Shown: positions 9,234 to 18,690 of the stretch, piece after piece
Numbering within the stretch: position 1 is the stretch's first letter
Layout of the letters: every line of letters starts with the position of its first letter
Source: Dysgonamonadaceae bacterium
Lineage (GTDB): Bacteria > Bacteroidota > Bacteroidia > Bacteroidales > Dysgonomonadaceae
Assembly (NCBI GenBank): GCA_029264035.1
Contig: JARICS010000073.1
Coordinates: forward strand, 1-36,502
Length of the DNA: 36,502 bases
Direction of reading: 5' to 3'
The notes under the pieces: generated by a model
What the model saw: only the letters and a program-made list of their open reading frames with translations
Databases searched by the model: none
What the model was told of the DNA's origin: nothing
Program-made: the position numbers and the translations under genes

Positions 9234-10340
9234 TTATTTAACGCGTCGTCCATCTTGGAATTCGACAATAAAAGCATCTTTAAATTTTGTTTTTACTTCT
9301 CTTAATAATGAAAATAATTCTTTTTCACTTTTGCCACTTCCATACGTGTATTTGTAAGTATTACCTTCTTTATAGTATTCCACATTATTCAACCCTTTAA
9401 ATACACGTGCATCGGCATTGTACTTTCTAGGGGCTGTCAAAAATTGAATTTTATATTGTATTTCTGAAATACTTTCATTAGGCACAGGCTCATAGAGATT
9501 TGTCTCAGAGGTTGCATTAGCGTTCGGGATTCCCAAAGTGGCATATTTATTTCTTTTATCGTATTCTTTTTTATACTGTGTAAAAGCAGTGTAGATAGAA
9601 TTTACCAAAACGTTTTGTCCATGGGTACTGTTCAAAAACTTTTCTTCAGTACGATTGCTTATATAGCCCAACTCTATCAATACGCTAGGCATTCCAGTTT
9701 CGCGCAACACTAAAAAACCTGCCTGTCTTACATTTCTATTGGTCCTTTTTGCAACATTTATTAGTTCGTGTTGAGTAAGTGTTGCAAAGTTGAGGCTTTG
9801 TTCTAAAAACTTATTCGACATAAACTCAAATATAATGTATGATTCTGGTTCTTTTGGATCGAAACCTTGGTATTTTGTTTCGTAATTTTCTTCATATACA
9901 ATTACTGAGTTTTCTCTTTTCGCTACCTCAAGGTTGTCCTCACTGCGATGTAACCCTAAAATGTAAGTTTCTACACCCTGTGGAGATGTTTTTCGTCTAT
10001 CTAATGCATTACAATGTAAAGATATAAATAGTTGAGCATTTACTTTATTTGCAATCTTTGGACGTTCGTTTAATGGAATAAATTTATCCGTGGTGCGGGT
10101 GAAAACCACATTAACATCGCTATGATTTTTATTAATTTTCTCGCCTAGTTTTTTTGCTACGCTTAACACAATATCTTTCTCTTTGGAAATAGCTCCAAGT
10201 GCTCCTGGATCTTTCCCTCCATGACCTGGATCTAATACCACAGTAAATGTTTGACTTCTTTGTGCAAAAGAAGTATTAACAAAACCCATGAGAAGAAACG
10301 GGATTAGTATAGCAAAAAAGAATGATTTCTCTCGTTTCAT
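9234..10340 (-). CDS. N-acetylmuramoyl-L-alanine amidase (Amidase_3) with C-terminal SPOR-like region
   Basis: 368 aa; signal peptide, VVLDPGHGGKDPGALG, FISLHCNA, VLIELGYISN; C-terminal YKIQFLTAPRKYNADARVFKGL...VEYYKEGNTYKYTYG. Confidence 0.93.
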   Translation of the reverse strand: MKREKSFFFAILIPFLLMGFVNTSFAQRSQTFTVVLDPGHGGKDPGALGAISKEKDIVLSVAKKLGEKINKNHSDVNVVFTRTTDKFIPLNERPKIANKVNAQLFISLHCNALDRRKTSPQGVETYILGLHRSEDNLEVAKRENSVIVYEENYETKYQGFDPKEPESYIIFEFMSNKFLEQSLNFATLTQHELINVAKRTNRNVRQAGFLVLRETGMPSVLIELGYISNRTEEKFLNSTHGQNVLVNSIYTAFTQYKKEYDKRNKYATLGIPNANATSETNLYEPVPNESISEIQYKIQFLTAPRKYNADARVFKGLNNVEYYKEGNTYKYTYGSGKSEKELFSLLREVKTKFKDAFIVEFQDGRRVK

Positions 10341-10358
10341 GATGTCCTTTGTTTTTTA

Positions 10359-10366
10359 CAAAAATA
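10359..10366 (-). promoter_or_regulatory. Putative -7 element TATTTTTG for the amidase-mlaD unit
   Basis: Minus-strand TAnnTTTG match about 19 bp upstream of the amidase start. Confidence 0.4.
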
Positions 10367-10455
10367 ATTATAATATTTGAATAGCTACGTTCATTTAAGC
10401 TTAGATATTGGAAAAAGATGCTTTACAGTTGATTTTAACCTCTACATAGATATAA

Positions 10456-10488
10456 AAAAACTGCAGTTTTATAAAAACTGCAGTTTTT
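10456..10488. terminator. Terminator downstream of the TlpA-like gene, potentially bidirectional
   Basis: AAAAACTGCAGTTTT-ATA-AAAACTGCAGTTTTT, 15-bp perfect stem with 3-nt loop and flanking A/T runs. Confidence 0.8.
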
Positions 10489-10521
10489 GTTATACTTGTA
10501 ATATATAAGTCTATGTCTATA

Positions 10522-11625
10522 TTATTCCATTAGTTCAGCTAATTTGTTTTCTAGTTCTACACCACGTAAATCCTTAGCAATTATTTTACCTTCTTTGTCT
10601 AATAAGACAGTGTGAGGAATACTTTTAATGGCATACAATCCTACCGCTTCGCTTTCCCAAAGTTTAAGATCTGACATTTGAGGCCAAGTCATATTTAAGT
10701 CTTTCACACCTTGCAACCACTTTTCCTCGTCCTTATCCAATGATACGCCAACAATCTCAAAGTCTTTATTTTTATACTTTTCGTATGCTTTTACTACGTT
10801 TGGCATCTCTTGAATGCAAGGACCACACCAAGAAGCCCAGAAATCTATGAATACATATTTGCCTTTACCTACATAGTCAGATAAAGAAACATACTCGCCT
10901 TTTGGATTTTTCATTGTAAAATCAATGAAGTCTTTACCTATAGCTACAGCTTCCATGGCTTCTATTTGATCAACAATACGTTTTACATTTTTCTTTTCTT
11001 TAAATTCTTCGCTAGTCATAGCAAGAATCTCTTTTTGTTGCTCAGTTGTAAACATACCTGACGTTGAAATAAAAGTATATTGACCTAATTCGTTATCAAT
11101 ATTAGCCTTTACAAAATCAAAACTCTTTGCCTTAGCTTCGTCTGCAACCTTTTCATAAGCCGATGATATTTCTGCTTCTAAATCTTCGGTTATAGTTCCA
11201 TCAGCCATAGCATTGTTGTACTGTTCCGATAGTGCACGAGCTTTAGTATTGAGTTCTTTTTGAACATTATTAAAATCTGAATAACGATCGTTCAATTCTG
11301 ATCCAGTAACATGAAATGCTGAGTCATAGACAACATTTATTTTTCCAGGTTCAACCATTATAATGGATCTAACTTTGTTTGCATCTTCCCCTATACTGAT
11401 GAATCGAAGAACAGAGCTTTCTGTCTCACCTTTAATTTTGAATTTACCATTTGAAATAATAGTGGAATCAACAGGTGTCATTTCGTTGTCAGTTGACTCG
11501 ACCAAAACAACTTTCTGACCTTCATACATAGGGTCTGTAACTGTTCCATTAATGGTATATTGAGTTTTGTTTTGGCATGCTGTAAATATAACAGCTATTG
11601 CACTTAAGAATAGAAACTTTTTCAT
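10522..11625 (-). CDS. Lipoprotein with N-terminal DUF4369-like and C-terminal TlpA/thioredoxin-like domains
   Basis: 367 aa; lipobox IFTAC, N-terminal YTINGTVTDPMYEGQKVVL, C-terminal FIDFWASWCGPCIQEMPN (WCGPC). Confidence 0.92.
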   Translation of the reverse strand: MKKFLFLSAIAVIFTACQNKTQYTINGTVTDPMYEGQKVVLVESTDNEMTPVDSTIISNGKFKIKGETESSVLRFISIGEDANKVRSIIMVEPGKINVVYDSAFHVTGSELNDRYSDFNNVQKELNTKARALSEQYNNAMADGTITEDLEAEISSAYEKVADEAKAKSFDFVKANIDNELGQYTFISTSGMFTTEQQKEILAMTSEEFKEKKNVKRIVDQIEAMEAVAIGKDFIDFTMKNPKGEYVSLSDYVGKGKYVFIDFWASWCGPCIQEMPNVVKAYEKYKNKDFEIVGVSLDKDEEKWLQGVKDLNMTWPQMSDLKLWESEAVGLYAIKSIPHTVLLDKEGKIIAKDLRGVELENKLAELME

Positions 11626-11658
11626 TGTAAACTTTTTTTTATGTTTAAAAACCTATCG

Positions 11659-11666
11659 CAAAGATA
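11659..11666 (-). promoter_or_regulatory. Putative -7 element TATCTTTG for the TlpA-like gene
   Basis: Minus-strand TAnnTTTG match 34 bp upstream of the start codon. Confidence 0.4.
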
Positions 11667-11833
11667 GATATTAAAACATTACAATGATAAATTTGTTCTT
11701 TGTTTTTACTAATTTTTCATTGTTTTGTTGTATAAGGCTGCATCAGTGATAATGTTTAATTTCTATTAAGTACAATTTCCTATAACTTAAATGGAAAAAC
11801 AGGACTCTTTCTTTCTTTTAAATAAATATCTTG

Positions 11834-11841
11834 TATCTTTG
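11834..11841 (+). promoter_or_regulatory. Putative -7 element TATCTTTG for rpe
   Basis: TAnnTTTG match 20 bp upstream of the rpe ATG. Confidence 0.45.
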
Positions 11842-11860
11842 AAATAAAAATAAAATAACT

Positions 11861-12511
11861 ATGAGCCATTTAATTTCTCCTTCTTTGTTATCAGCCGATT
11901 TTTTACATCTGCAACGCGATGTTGAAATGCTCAATAATAGTGAAGCCGATTGGCTACATTTGGATGTAATGGATGGTGTTTTCGTTCCAAATATTTCATT
12001 TGGTTTTCCAATAATGAATCTTTTGAAAAGCATCACCAATAAACCACTTGATGTGCACTTGATGATTGTACAGCCAGAGAAGTTTATTGATGAAGTAGCG
12101 GCTATGGGAGCACATATAATGAATGTGCACTATGAGGCTTGCACTCATCTTAATCGTGTGGTGCAAGCCATAAAAGCCAAAGGAATGAAGGCTGGTGTAA
12201 CGCTCAATCCTCACACGCCTGTTGCTTTACTCAAAGATATTATTCAAGAGCTAGATATGGTGCTTCTTATGTCTGTAAATCCAGGATTTGGAGGACAGAA
12301 GTTTATCACTAATACATTGTCGAAAGTGGAAGATATGAAAAATCTAATTCTTCAGAAAAATGCTAACACACTCATTGAAGTTGATGGTGGTGTAGATTTG
12401 GAAACAGGAAAACTCCTAGTTGATGCAGGTGCAGATGTTTTAGTTGCTGGTAGTTTTGTGTTTTCATCAGAAAACCCTCAAGAGAGAATACATCAACTCA
12501 AAATGTTGTAG
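11861..12511 (+). CDS. rpe: Ribulose-phosphate 3-epimerase
   Basis: 216 aa; ISPSLLSADFLHL, LHLDVMDGVFVPNISFG, VHLMIVQPE, MSVNPGFGGQKFI, EVDGGVDLETG. Confidence 0.97.
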   Translation: MSHLISPSLLSADFLHLQRDVEMLNNSEADWLHLDVMDGVFVPNISFGFPIMNLLKSITNKPLDVHLMIVQPEKFIDEVAAMGAHIMNVHYEACTHLNRVVQAIKAKGMKAGVTLNPHTPVALLKDIIQELDMVLLMSVNPGFGGQKFITNTLSKVEDMKNLILQKNANTLIEVDGGVDLETGKLLVDAGADVLVAGSFVFSSENPQERIHQLKML

Positions 12512-12578
12512 TTTTCTTTTAGCATTACAAAAAAACTGTTCGGTAGAAAAACTTCGAAATCTTTTCATTATAAATGAG

Positions 12579-14528
12579 ATGGGACAAACACCGTTTCTGA
12601 GAATTTTAATCTCTGTGATTAGTGGTATTCTTTTTTGTAGGTATATCTCTCCACCGATCCCTATGTTTTATTTTGGACTTATAGGCTTGGCAATAATGCT
12701 TCTCTCCTTTTTCACTCCTAAGAAAAATGATTTTGCTTTACGTTGGTTGTTCGGATTTGGATCAATGTTTTTCCTTTTTTCTCTTTCTGCACAGTTTTAT
12801 CAGTATCGAGCTTCACAAGCATTGTACGATTTTCCTTCTGAAGCCACTTCTTATATAGGAGAGGTCTTAGATTTTCCGCAAAACAAAAAGCGTTCAGTAG
12901 CATGTCAAGTGCATTTGATTTACCCTACTGATAAGAAGATAATGTTGTATCTCGAACCAGATACAAATAGTAAAACGCTTGAGCCTGGCGATCAGCTAGT
13001 AGTTTATGCAAGTGTTGAACCTTTCAAAAATCTAGGTAATCCCGATGACTTCGATTATGAGAGATTTATGCAAAACAAAGGCTTCTCTGGCAGTGCTTAT
13101 ACAAATTCTAGTAGTTGGTTCAGAACGGGTGAGCGAAGTTATTCATTAAAAACAGAAGCACTCCGTGTGAGAGCGAAAATATTAGATATTTATAAATCCT
13201 TTGACTTAGACAACGATGCTTATTCATTTATTTCTGCAATTACATTGGGCTATAAAGCCGACTTGACCGATCAGTTAAAAGATGCTTTTCGTGCTTCAGG
13301 CACCTCTCATGTTTTGGCCGTTAGTGGTTTGCATGTCGGAATTATCTACATTATTATCATTTCTCTTTTTTCTTTTCTTGGCAAACGTGGGATTGCTCTT
13401 GTTATAAAGCAACTACTTATATTGCTTTGTTTGTGGGGATATGTTTTCATTACAGGTATGCCAGTGTCTGTGGTAAGAGCGGCTATCATGTTGTCTCTTT
13501 TATCTATAGGTAATATGCTCAATAGAAATGAAGTCAACTACAACACATTAGCAGTCGCAGCTTTTTTTACGCTCATCATCAATCCATTTCATCTGTTTGA
13601 TCTAGGGTTTCAGTTAAGTTTCGCATCTGTTTCTTCTATTTTATTTTTTCAGCCAAAGATATCAAATCATTACGTTGCCAAGAACAAAGTGATTGGTTAT
13701 ATTTGGAGGTTATTTACTGTTTCATTGTCAGCCCAACTAGGGGTGTTTCCTTTAGTTCTGTATTACTTTGGCACTTTTCCCACTTATTTCTTTATAACCA
13801 ATCTCCTTGTCTTACCTTTTATTGGTGTCATCATTTACTCAGCGGTAGGTCTCACTTTTCTGACACTTCTTTCATCCTTAAACTATGGCTTCGTACATTT
13901 ACTTATTAAAATATTATCAGCATTTATACAGTTTCTCATCAATACGGTATTGAAAATTGTCTTTTTCTTTGAGTCTCTCCCTATGTCTGTTTTAGAAGGT
14001 TATCATATCACTACGCTTCAGTTATTCTTAATTTTTGCCACTGTGTTGTCTTTCTCTTATTTCATGCTTCATAAACATGCCAAAGCGTTGATTGCATTTT
14101 TATTGTCATTGACTCTATTTTTATCTACCAATTTGGTTTCTTATTTCAAAAGCCCCATTGATCAGTTTATTGTCTATAATAGTTATAACGAGCCCGAAAT
14201 GGGCTATGTCATAAATGGACAGAGGATAGCATTATCGATAGACTCCTTAAAGACAATTTCACATCCTTCGGCAAACATTATTTTGCTCACAGACAATGTA
14301 TATACATCTAAGACAAGCAGTTTTGTGCTTCCTGTCGATTATCTCATTTTAGCATCTGACAATAGTTTCTCTATAACAGAACTGATTACTTTCTACCTCC
14401 CCAAAAAGGTGATTATAGATTCTTCCATTGGTAGATATGCGGCAGAGAAAATAGAAAATGAATGCAAGAAGTTGAATATCGCTTTTCATGATATTTCTAA
14501 TTCGGGTGCTTTCTCGATAAATTTTTAG
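12579..14528 (+). CDS. ComEC/Rec2-family competence membrane protein, C-terminal domain degenerate
   Basis: Start set at internal ATG (MGQTPFLRIL) because the ORF-track start overlaps rpe. DUF4131-like N-terminus, competence core FRASGTSHVLAVSGLHVGIIY and ITGMPVSVVRAAIM, multiple TM segments. Confidence 0.88.
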   Translation: MGQTPFLRILISVISGILFCRYISPPIPMFYFGLIGLAIMLLSFFTPKKNDFALRWLFGFGSMFFLFSLSAQFYQYRASQALYDFPSEATSYIGEVLDFPQNKKRSVACQVHLIYPTDKKIMLYLEPDTNSKTLEPGDQLVVYASVEPFKNLGNPDDFDYERFMQNKGFSGSAYTNSSSWFRTGERSYSLKTEALRVRAKILDIYKSFDLDNDAYSFISAITLGYKADLTDQLKDAFRASGTSHVLAVSGLHVGIIYIIIISLFSFLGKRGIALVIKQLLILLCLWGYVFITGMPVSVVRAAIMLSLLSIGNMLNRNEVNYNTLAVAAFFTLIINPFHLFDLGFQLSFASVSSILFFQPKISNHYVAKNKVIGYIWRLFTVSLSAQLGVFPLVLYYFGTFPTYFFITNLLVLPFIGVIIYSAVGLTFLTLLSSLNYGFVHLLIKILSAFIQFLINTVLKIVFFFESLPMSVLEGYHITTLQLFLIFATVLSFSYFMLHKHAKALIAFLLSLTLFLSTNLVSYFKSPIDQFIVYNSYNEPEMGYVINGQRIALSIDSLKTISHPSANIILLTDNVYTSKTSSFVLPVDYLILASDNSFSITELITFYLPKKVIIDSSIGRYAAEKIENECKKLNIAFHDISNSGAFSINF

Positions 14529-14536
14529 TATTTTTG
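14529..14536 (+). promoter_or_regulatory. Putative -7 element TATTTTTG for the DHH phosphoesterase gene
   Basis: TAnnTTTG match immediately after the comEC stop codon, 47 bp upstream of the next ATG. Confidence 0.45.
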
Positions 14537-14583
14537 CAACTTATCAAAAAAATAATTCAAACGTAATAGCGATAATAAACTAC

Positions 14584-15639
14584 ATGAATTTACCCTTATC
14601 ACTCACTCCATTAATTGGAGAAGACCAGTTGCTCCGAACTAAAAAACAAATTGAAAAGGCTCAGAAAATTGTTATAGTCACACATCTTTCGCCCGATGGA
14701 GATGCTATGGGATCGTCACTCGGATTGTATCACTACTTGCTTAGCATGGGCAAAGAAGTAAGAGTAGTTGTGCCAAATGCATTTCCCTATTTTCTAAAAT
14801 GGATGGATGGGGTTAAAGATGTGGTAGTGAATACCTACATCCCTACTGTTGCAGAGGCAATGATTAGAAATGCAGATCTTATTTTCTGTTTAGATTTCAA
14901 TACATTAAAAAGAATTGGTGTTCTAGGAGATCAAGTTGAGCAATCAGCTGCAAAGAAAATACTAATAGATCATCATCTCGATCCTGATGAGAGCTTTGAT
15001 GTTGTTATTTCCTATTCGCAGATTTCATCTACTTCCGAAATCGTATTTAGACTTATGGCTCAAATGGATAATGGTTTAGATAACATATCTACAGTAATAG
15101 CCGAGTGCATCTATACTGGTATGATGACTGATACAGGTGGATTTACCTATAACTCTAACGACCCCGAGATATTCGAAATTATAAGCTTGTTACTAAAGAA
15201 AGGAATAGATCGCGACCTTATTTATAGAAATGTTTTTAACAACTATAGCGATCAACGCTTCAGATTGCTTGGTTACACATTATCTCAACGCATGAAAATA
15301 TATCCTGAGCATAAAGCATCGCTTTTATACTTGACAAAAGAAGATCAAAAGCAATTCACCCTTGTTAAAGGTGATACGGAAGGCTTTGTAAACTATCCGC
15401 TGAGTATTAAAGATATACTCTTTTCCGTTTTTATTCGTGAAGATGGAGAACTCACTAAAATATCACTTCGTTCACAAGGTGATTTTCCATGTAACAAGTT
15501 TGCTGCCGACTATTTCAATGGTGGTGGGCATCTCAATGCATCGGGTGGTGAGTTCTATGGCGAAATTGAAGATGCTATAGCATTATTTGAAGAAGGATTA
15601 GAAAAATACGCCGAGATATTACAAAATTCATCTATTTAG
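14584..15639 (+). CDS. DHH/DHHA1 family phosphoesterase (NrnA-like bifunctional oligoribonuclease/pAp phosphatase)
   Basis: 351 aa; VTHLSPDGDAMGSSLGLYHYL, LIDHHLDPD, TGMMTDTGGFTYNS, FNGGGHLNASGGEF. Confidence 0.92.
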   Translation: MNLPLSLTPLIGEDQLLRTKKQIEKAQKIVIVTHLSPDGDAMGSSLGLYHYLLSMGKEVRVVVPNAFPYFLKWMDGVKDVVVNTYIPTVAEAMIRNADLIFCLDFNTLKRIGVLGDQVEQSAAKKILIDHHLDPDESFDVVISYSQISSTSEIVFRLMAQMDNGLDNISTVIAECIYTGMMTDTGGFTYNSNDPEIFEIISLLLKKGIDRDLIYRNVFNNYSDQRFRLLGYTLSQRMKIYPEHKASLLYLTKEDQKQFTLVKGDTEGFVNYPLSIKDILFSVFIREDGELTKISLRSQGDFPCNKFAADYFNGGGHLNASGGEFYGEIEDAIALFEEGLEKYAEILQNSSI

Positions 15640-15713
15640 CATTACAATCTCTATTTTAAGAATAGATAATAGATTAAGGACTCTAAAATACCGCTATATT
15701 AAAGTGGAATGAT

Positions 15714-15721
15714 TAATTTTG
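15714..15721 (+). promoter_or_regulatory. Putative -7 element TAATTTTG for the DUF4827-like lipoprotein
   Basis: TAnnTTTG match 39 bp upstream of the chosen start. Confidence 0.45.
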
Positions 15722-15760
15722 CAATTGATTTAGTGGATAATGTACTACAAAAAACAAGAA

Positions 15761-16294
15761 ATGAAGAAAATCTTAATAGCCTCTCTTATAAGTGTTGTTG
15801 CAATAGCGATGTTTTCGTCTTGCAATAAAAGTAAAACTTATGCTCAACGCTTAAATGAAGAGAAGAAAATAATTGAGCGTTTTGTTGATCAAAACGGTCT
15901 TACAATATTGACTGAATACCCCAAAGACAGTGTTTTCAAAGAAAAAGAGTTTTTCTTCGATACCTCTTCAGGTGTTTATTATAATGTAGTTGACTCTGGC
16001 AACGGAAGAAGAATTCGAGGAGGAGAAGAGTTTTATATTCGTTTCAAAGGACTTAAATATCTCTCAAGTACCGATACAATCTCCTACTCAAATATCTATA
16101 GTTTGCAACCCGAAGTGTTAGTCTATGGTAATACTTCTACTTATGCTTCAGTTGCTTGGGTAGCACCTTTAAAGAATGTAGGCAACCGTGCAAAAGTGAA
16201 AATGATTGTTCCATTTAATATGGGTCTTGCCAGCGATCAGTCAGCATATAAAACTGCATATTACGAGGAGATCGATTATCGATTCGAACAATAA
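15761..16294 (+). CDS. DUF4827-like lipoprotein
   Basis: Start at MKKILIASLISV; lipobox MFSSC; resembles the Bacteroidales DUF4827 family by recall. Confidence 0.7.
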   Translation: MKKILIASLISVVAIAMFSSCNKSKTYAQRLNEEKKIIERFVDQNGLTILTEYPKDSVFKEKEFFFDTSSGVYYNVVDSGNGRRIRGGEEFYIRFKGLKYLSSTDTISYSNIYSLQPEVLVYGNTSTYASVAWVAPLKNVGNRAKVKMIVPFNMGLASDQSAYKTAYYEEIDYRFEQ

Positions 16295-16315
16295 TTTTTT
16301 TAAAACCCTAGCTAA

Positions 16316-17704
16316 ATGTCACTAATAAAATCAATATCAGGCATTCGTGGAACAATTGGGGGTAGAGTGGGAGACGCTCTTACACCTGTTGACACAGTAA
16401 AGTTTGTAGCCGCCTATGCTACATATATCAAAAAAACAACTCACGGCAAATCTCCGAAAATAGTTTTAGGCCGAGATGCACGCATCTCAGGTGATATGGT
16501 ACATAGATTGGTCTCGGCCACATTGATGGGTATGGGATTTGATGTTATCGATATTGGTTTGGCAACTACTCCCACCACAGAAATTGCTGTGCCAAAAGAG
16601 GATGCCAGTGGTGGAATTATACTCACTGCTAGTCACAACCCTAAGCAATGGAACGCTTTGAAACTGTTAGACTCAACAGGAGAATTTTTGAACGCAGAAG
16701 CTGGAGCAGAAATACTGGTTATTGCTGAAGCAGAAGATTTTACTTTTGCCGAAGTTGATTATTTAGGGAGTGTTACAGAAAAAGATTATCTAGATGCTCA
16801 CATACAAGAAGTGCTAAATTTAGATCTTGTAGATGTTGAGGCAATAAAACAAGCCAACTTTAAAGTTGCCATAGATTGCGTAAATTCGGTAGGTGGCATT
16901 GCGCTTCCTCCGCTTCTAAAAGCGTTGGGAGTAAAAGAGGTGTTGGAGATTCACTGCGAACCACACGGAAACTTTGCTCACAATCCAGAACCTCTGCCCG
17001 AAAATTTAACTGATCTTGCCGATGCTATCAAAGAGCAGAAGGCAGATGTTGGTTTTGCTGTTGATCCAGATGTAGATAGATTGGCCATAATTTGTGAAAA
17101 TGGAGCGCCTTTTGGCGAAGAATATACACTCGTAGCCATAGCAGACTATATTTTAGGTAATACGCTAGGGAATACTGTTTCTAATCTTAGCTCAACACGT
17201 GCATTACGCGATGTTACCGAAAAACATGGTGCAACATACACTGCTGCTGCTGTAGGAGAAGTAAATGTAGTGAAAAAGATGAAAGAAACTGATGCTATTA
17301 TTGGAGGAGAAGGCAATGGCGGTGTTATATATCCAGCTTCCCACTACGGGCGAGATGCCTTAGTTGGGATAGCTCTTTTCTTAACTCAAATGGCAAAAGC
17401 AGATATGAAGGTAAGCGAATTGCGTGCTACTTATCCTTCTTACTTTATGTCGAAGCAAAAAATAGATTTGACTTCCGGTATAAATATTGATGAGCTTCTC
17501 TTAGCTATGAAGGAGAAATACAAAGAAGAAGATATAATAGATATTGATGGTGTGAAAATAGAGTTTAAAGACAAATGGGTGCATTTGCGTAAATCTAACA
17601 CCGAGCCAATTATACGTATCTACACCGAAGCTCCCTCTACAGAAGAAGCAGAAGCTTTAGGAAAACAAATAATAAGCGAAATAAAGGATATTGTAGGATT
17701 ATAG
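16316..17704 (+). CDS. glmM: Phosphoglucosamine mutase / phosphohexomutase family
   Basis: 462 aa; ISGIRGTIGG, GGIILTASHNPKQWNALK, DPDVDRLAIICENG, GGEGNGGVIYP, RKSNTEPIIRIYTEA. The substrate cannot be proven from sequence. Confidence 0.88.
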   Translation: MSLIKSISGIRGTIGGRVGDALTPVDTVKFVAAYATYIKKTTHGKSPKIVLGRDARISGDMVHRLVSATLMGMGFDVIDIGLATTPTTEIAVPKEDASGGIILTASHNPKQWNALKLLDSTGEFLNAEAGAEILVIAEAEDFTFAEVDYLGSVTEKDYLDAHIQEVLNLDLVDVEAIKQANFKVAIDCVNSVGGIALPPLLKALGVKEVLEIHCEPHGNFAHNPEPLPENLTDLADAIKEQKADVGFAVDPDVDRLAIICENGAPFGEEYTLVAIADYILGNTLGNTVSNLSSTRALRDVTEKHGATYTAAAVGEVNVVKKMKETDAIIGGEGNGGVIYPASHYGRDALVGIALFLTQMAKADMKVSELRATYPSYFMSKQKIDLTSGINIDELLLAMKEKYKEEDIIDIDGVKIEFKDKWVHLRKSNTEPIIRIYTEAPSTEEAEALGKQIISEIKDIVGL

Positions 17705-17736
17705 AATCTGTTTTTCTATCCTCCTTTTAAATTATG

Positions 17737-17777
17737 CCGTAAAGCTTAAACCAATTTATTATTGGAGAGTTTTACGG
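17737..17777 (+). terminator. Bipartite hairpin between glmM and the acyltransferase gene (possible terminator)
   Basis: CCGTAAA (17737-17743)/TTTACGG (17771-17777) outer stem, CCAAT/ATTGG inner stem with loop TTATT, followed by TTCATTTTT. Confidence 0.45.
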
Positions 17778-17794
17778 TTCATTTTTACTGACAA

Positions 17795-18628
17795 ATGAAA
17801 GATAAATTATTAGTACTGGAAGATATTAGAAAAATCCATCCTATTTTCAGAAAAAGATATGGAGATTCGCTAGCCAAGATGGCTCTCAAAATATCAGGAT
17901 TGAACAATGTTAACAAAGTGTATGATCACTCAAAACATCTCACAGGCATTGACTTTTGCACCCATCTGCTAGATGGGTTAGAAATGAAGAGAACTGTGCG
18001 AAATGGGGAAATTCTTGAGCAATACAAAGATCAACCATTTATCACAGTTTCCAATCATGCTTACGGTCATGTCGATGGCATTGCATATATAGAAATGGTA
18101 GGTTCTTATCAGCCAAACTTCAAAATGATGGTCAATTTCCTTTTGGGAATGATTGACACCATGGCTGATCACTTTATCACTGTGAATCCTTACAATCCAG
18201 AAGTATTTAATAAAGTATCGAGCCTGAGTGGCATAAAAGAGTGTATAGCTCATTTGCGACAAGGTAATCCGTTAGGGTTGTTTCCTGCAGGTGCTATATC
18301 TAATCTTAAGAGAATCAATGGTAAGTGGTCAATAGAAGATAGAGACTGGCAACCTTCAGTCTTGAAACTAATCAAATTTGCCAAGGTGCCCATCATACCC
18401 ATTCATATTTCGGGAGGCAACTCCTCTTTTTTCTATTCGCTAGGATTAATAGATTGGCGACTGCGCAACCTTAGACTCGGACACGAGCTCTACAATAAAA
18501 AAGGCAAAGAGATAGTCTTTACTTTAGGAGAGCCCATTACACTAGAAAAGCAAAATAGCTTTTCAGATCTTGAATTATTTGGTGAGTTTTTGAAAACTAA
18601 AACTTATGAATTAAATAAATCCAAATAA
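17795..18628 (+). CDS. Lysophospholipid acyltransferase-like (1-acyl-sn-glycerol-3-phosphate acyltransferase superfamily)
   Basis: 277 aa; SNHAYGHVDGIAYIEMVG, GLFPAGAISNLK, VPIIPIHISGGNS. Confidence 0.87.
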   Translation: MKDKLLVLEDIRKIHPIFRKRYGDSLAKMALKISGLNNVNKVYDHSKHLTGIDFCTHLLDGLEMKRTVRNGEILEQYKDQPFITVSNHAYGHVDGIAYIEMVGSYQPNFKMMVNFLLGMIDTMADHFITVNPYNPEVFNKVSSLSGIKECIAHLRQGNPLGLFPAGAISNLKRINGKWSIEDRDWQPSVLKLIKFAKVPIIPIHISGGNSSFFYSLGLIDWRLRNLRLGHELYNKKGKEIVFTLGEPITLEKQNSFSDLELFGEFLKTKTYELNKSK

Positions 18629-18634
18629 TTTCTT

Positions 18635-18642
18635 TAACTTTG
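18635..18642 (+). promoter_or_regulatory. Putative -7 element TAACTTTG for the sigma-54 activator-lptE-secG run
   Basis: TAnnTTTG match 48 bp upstream of the activator start. Confidence 0.5.
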
Positions 18643-18690
18643 GATAAACTTATTTCGATTCCAAGCAATTATTATATCTAAATATACTCT

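Noticed and set aside
12444-12578. ORF-track start of the ComEC-like gene overlapping rpe
   Set aside because: The first 45 residues overlap rpe and lack ComEC character; the internal ATG at 12579 begins the hydrophobic N-terminus.
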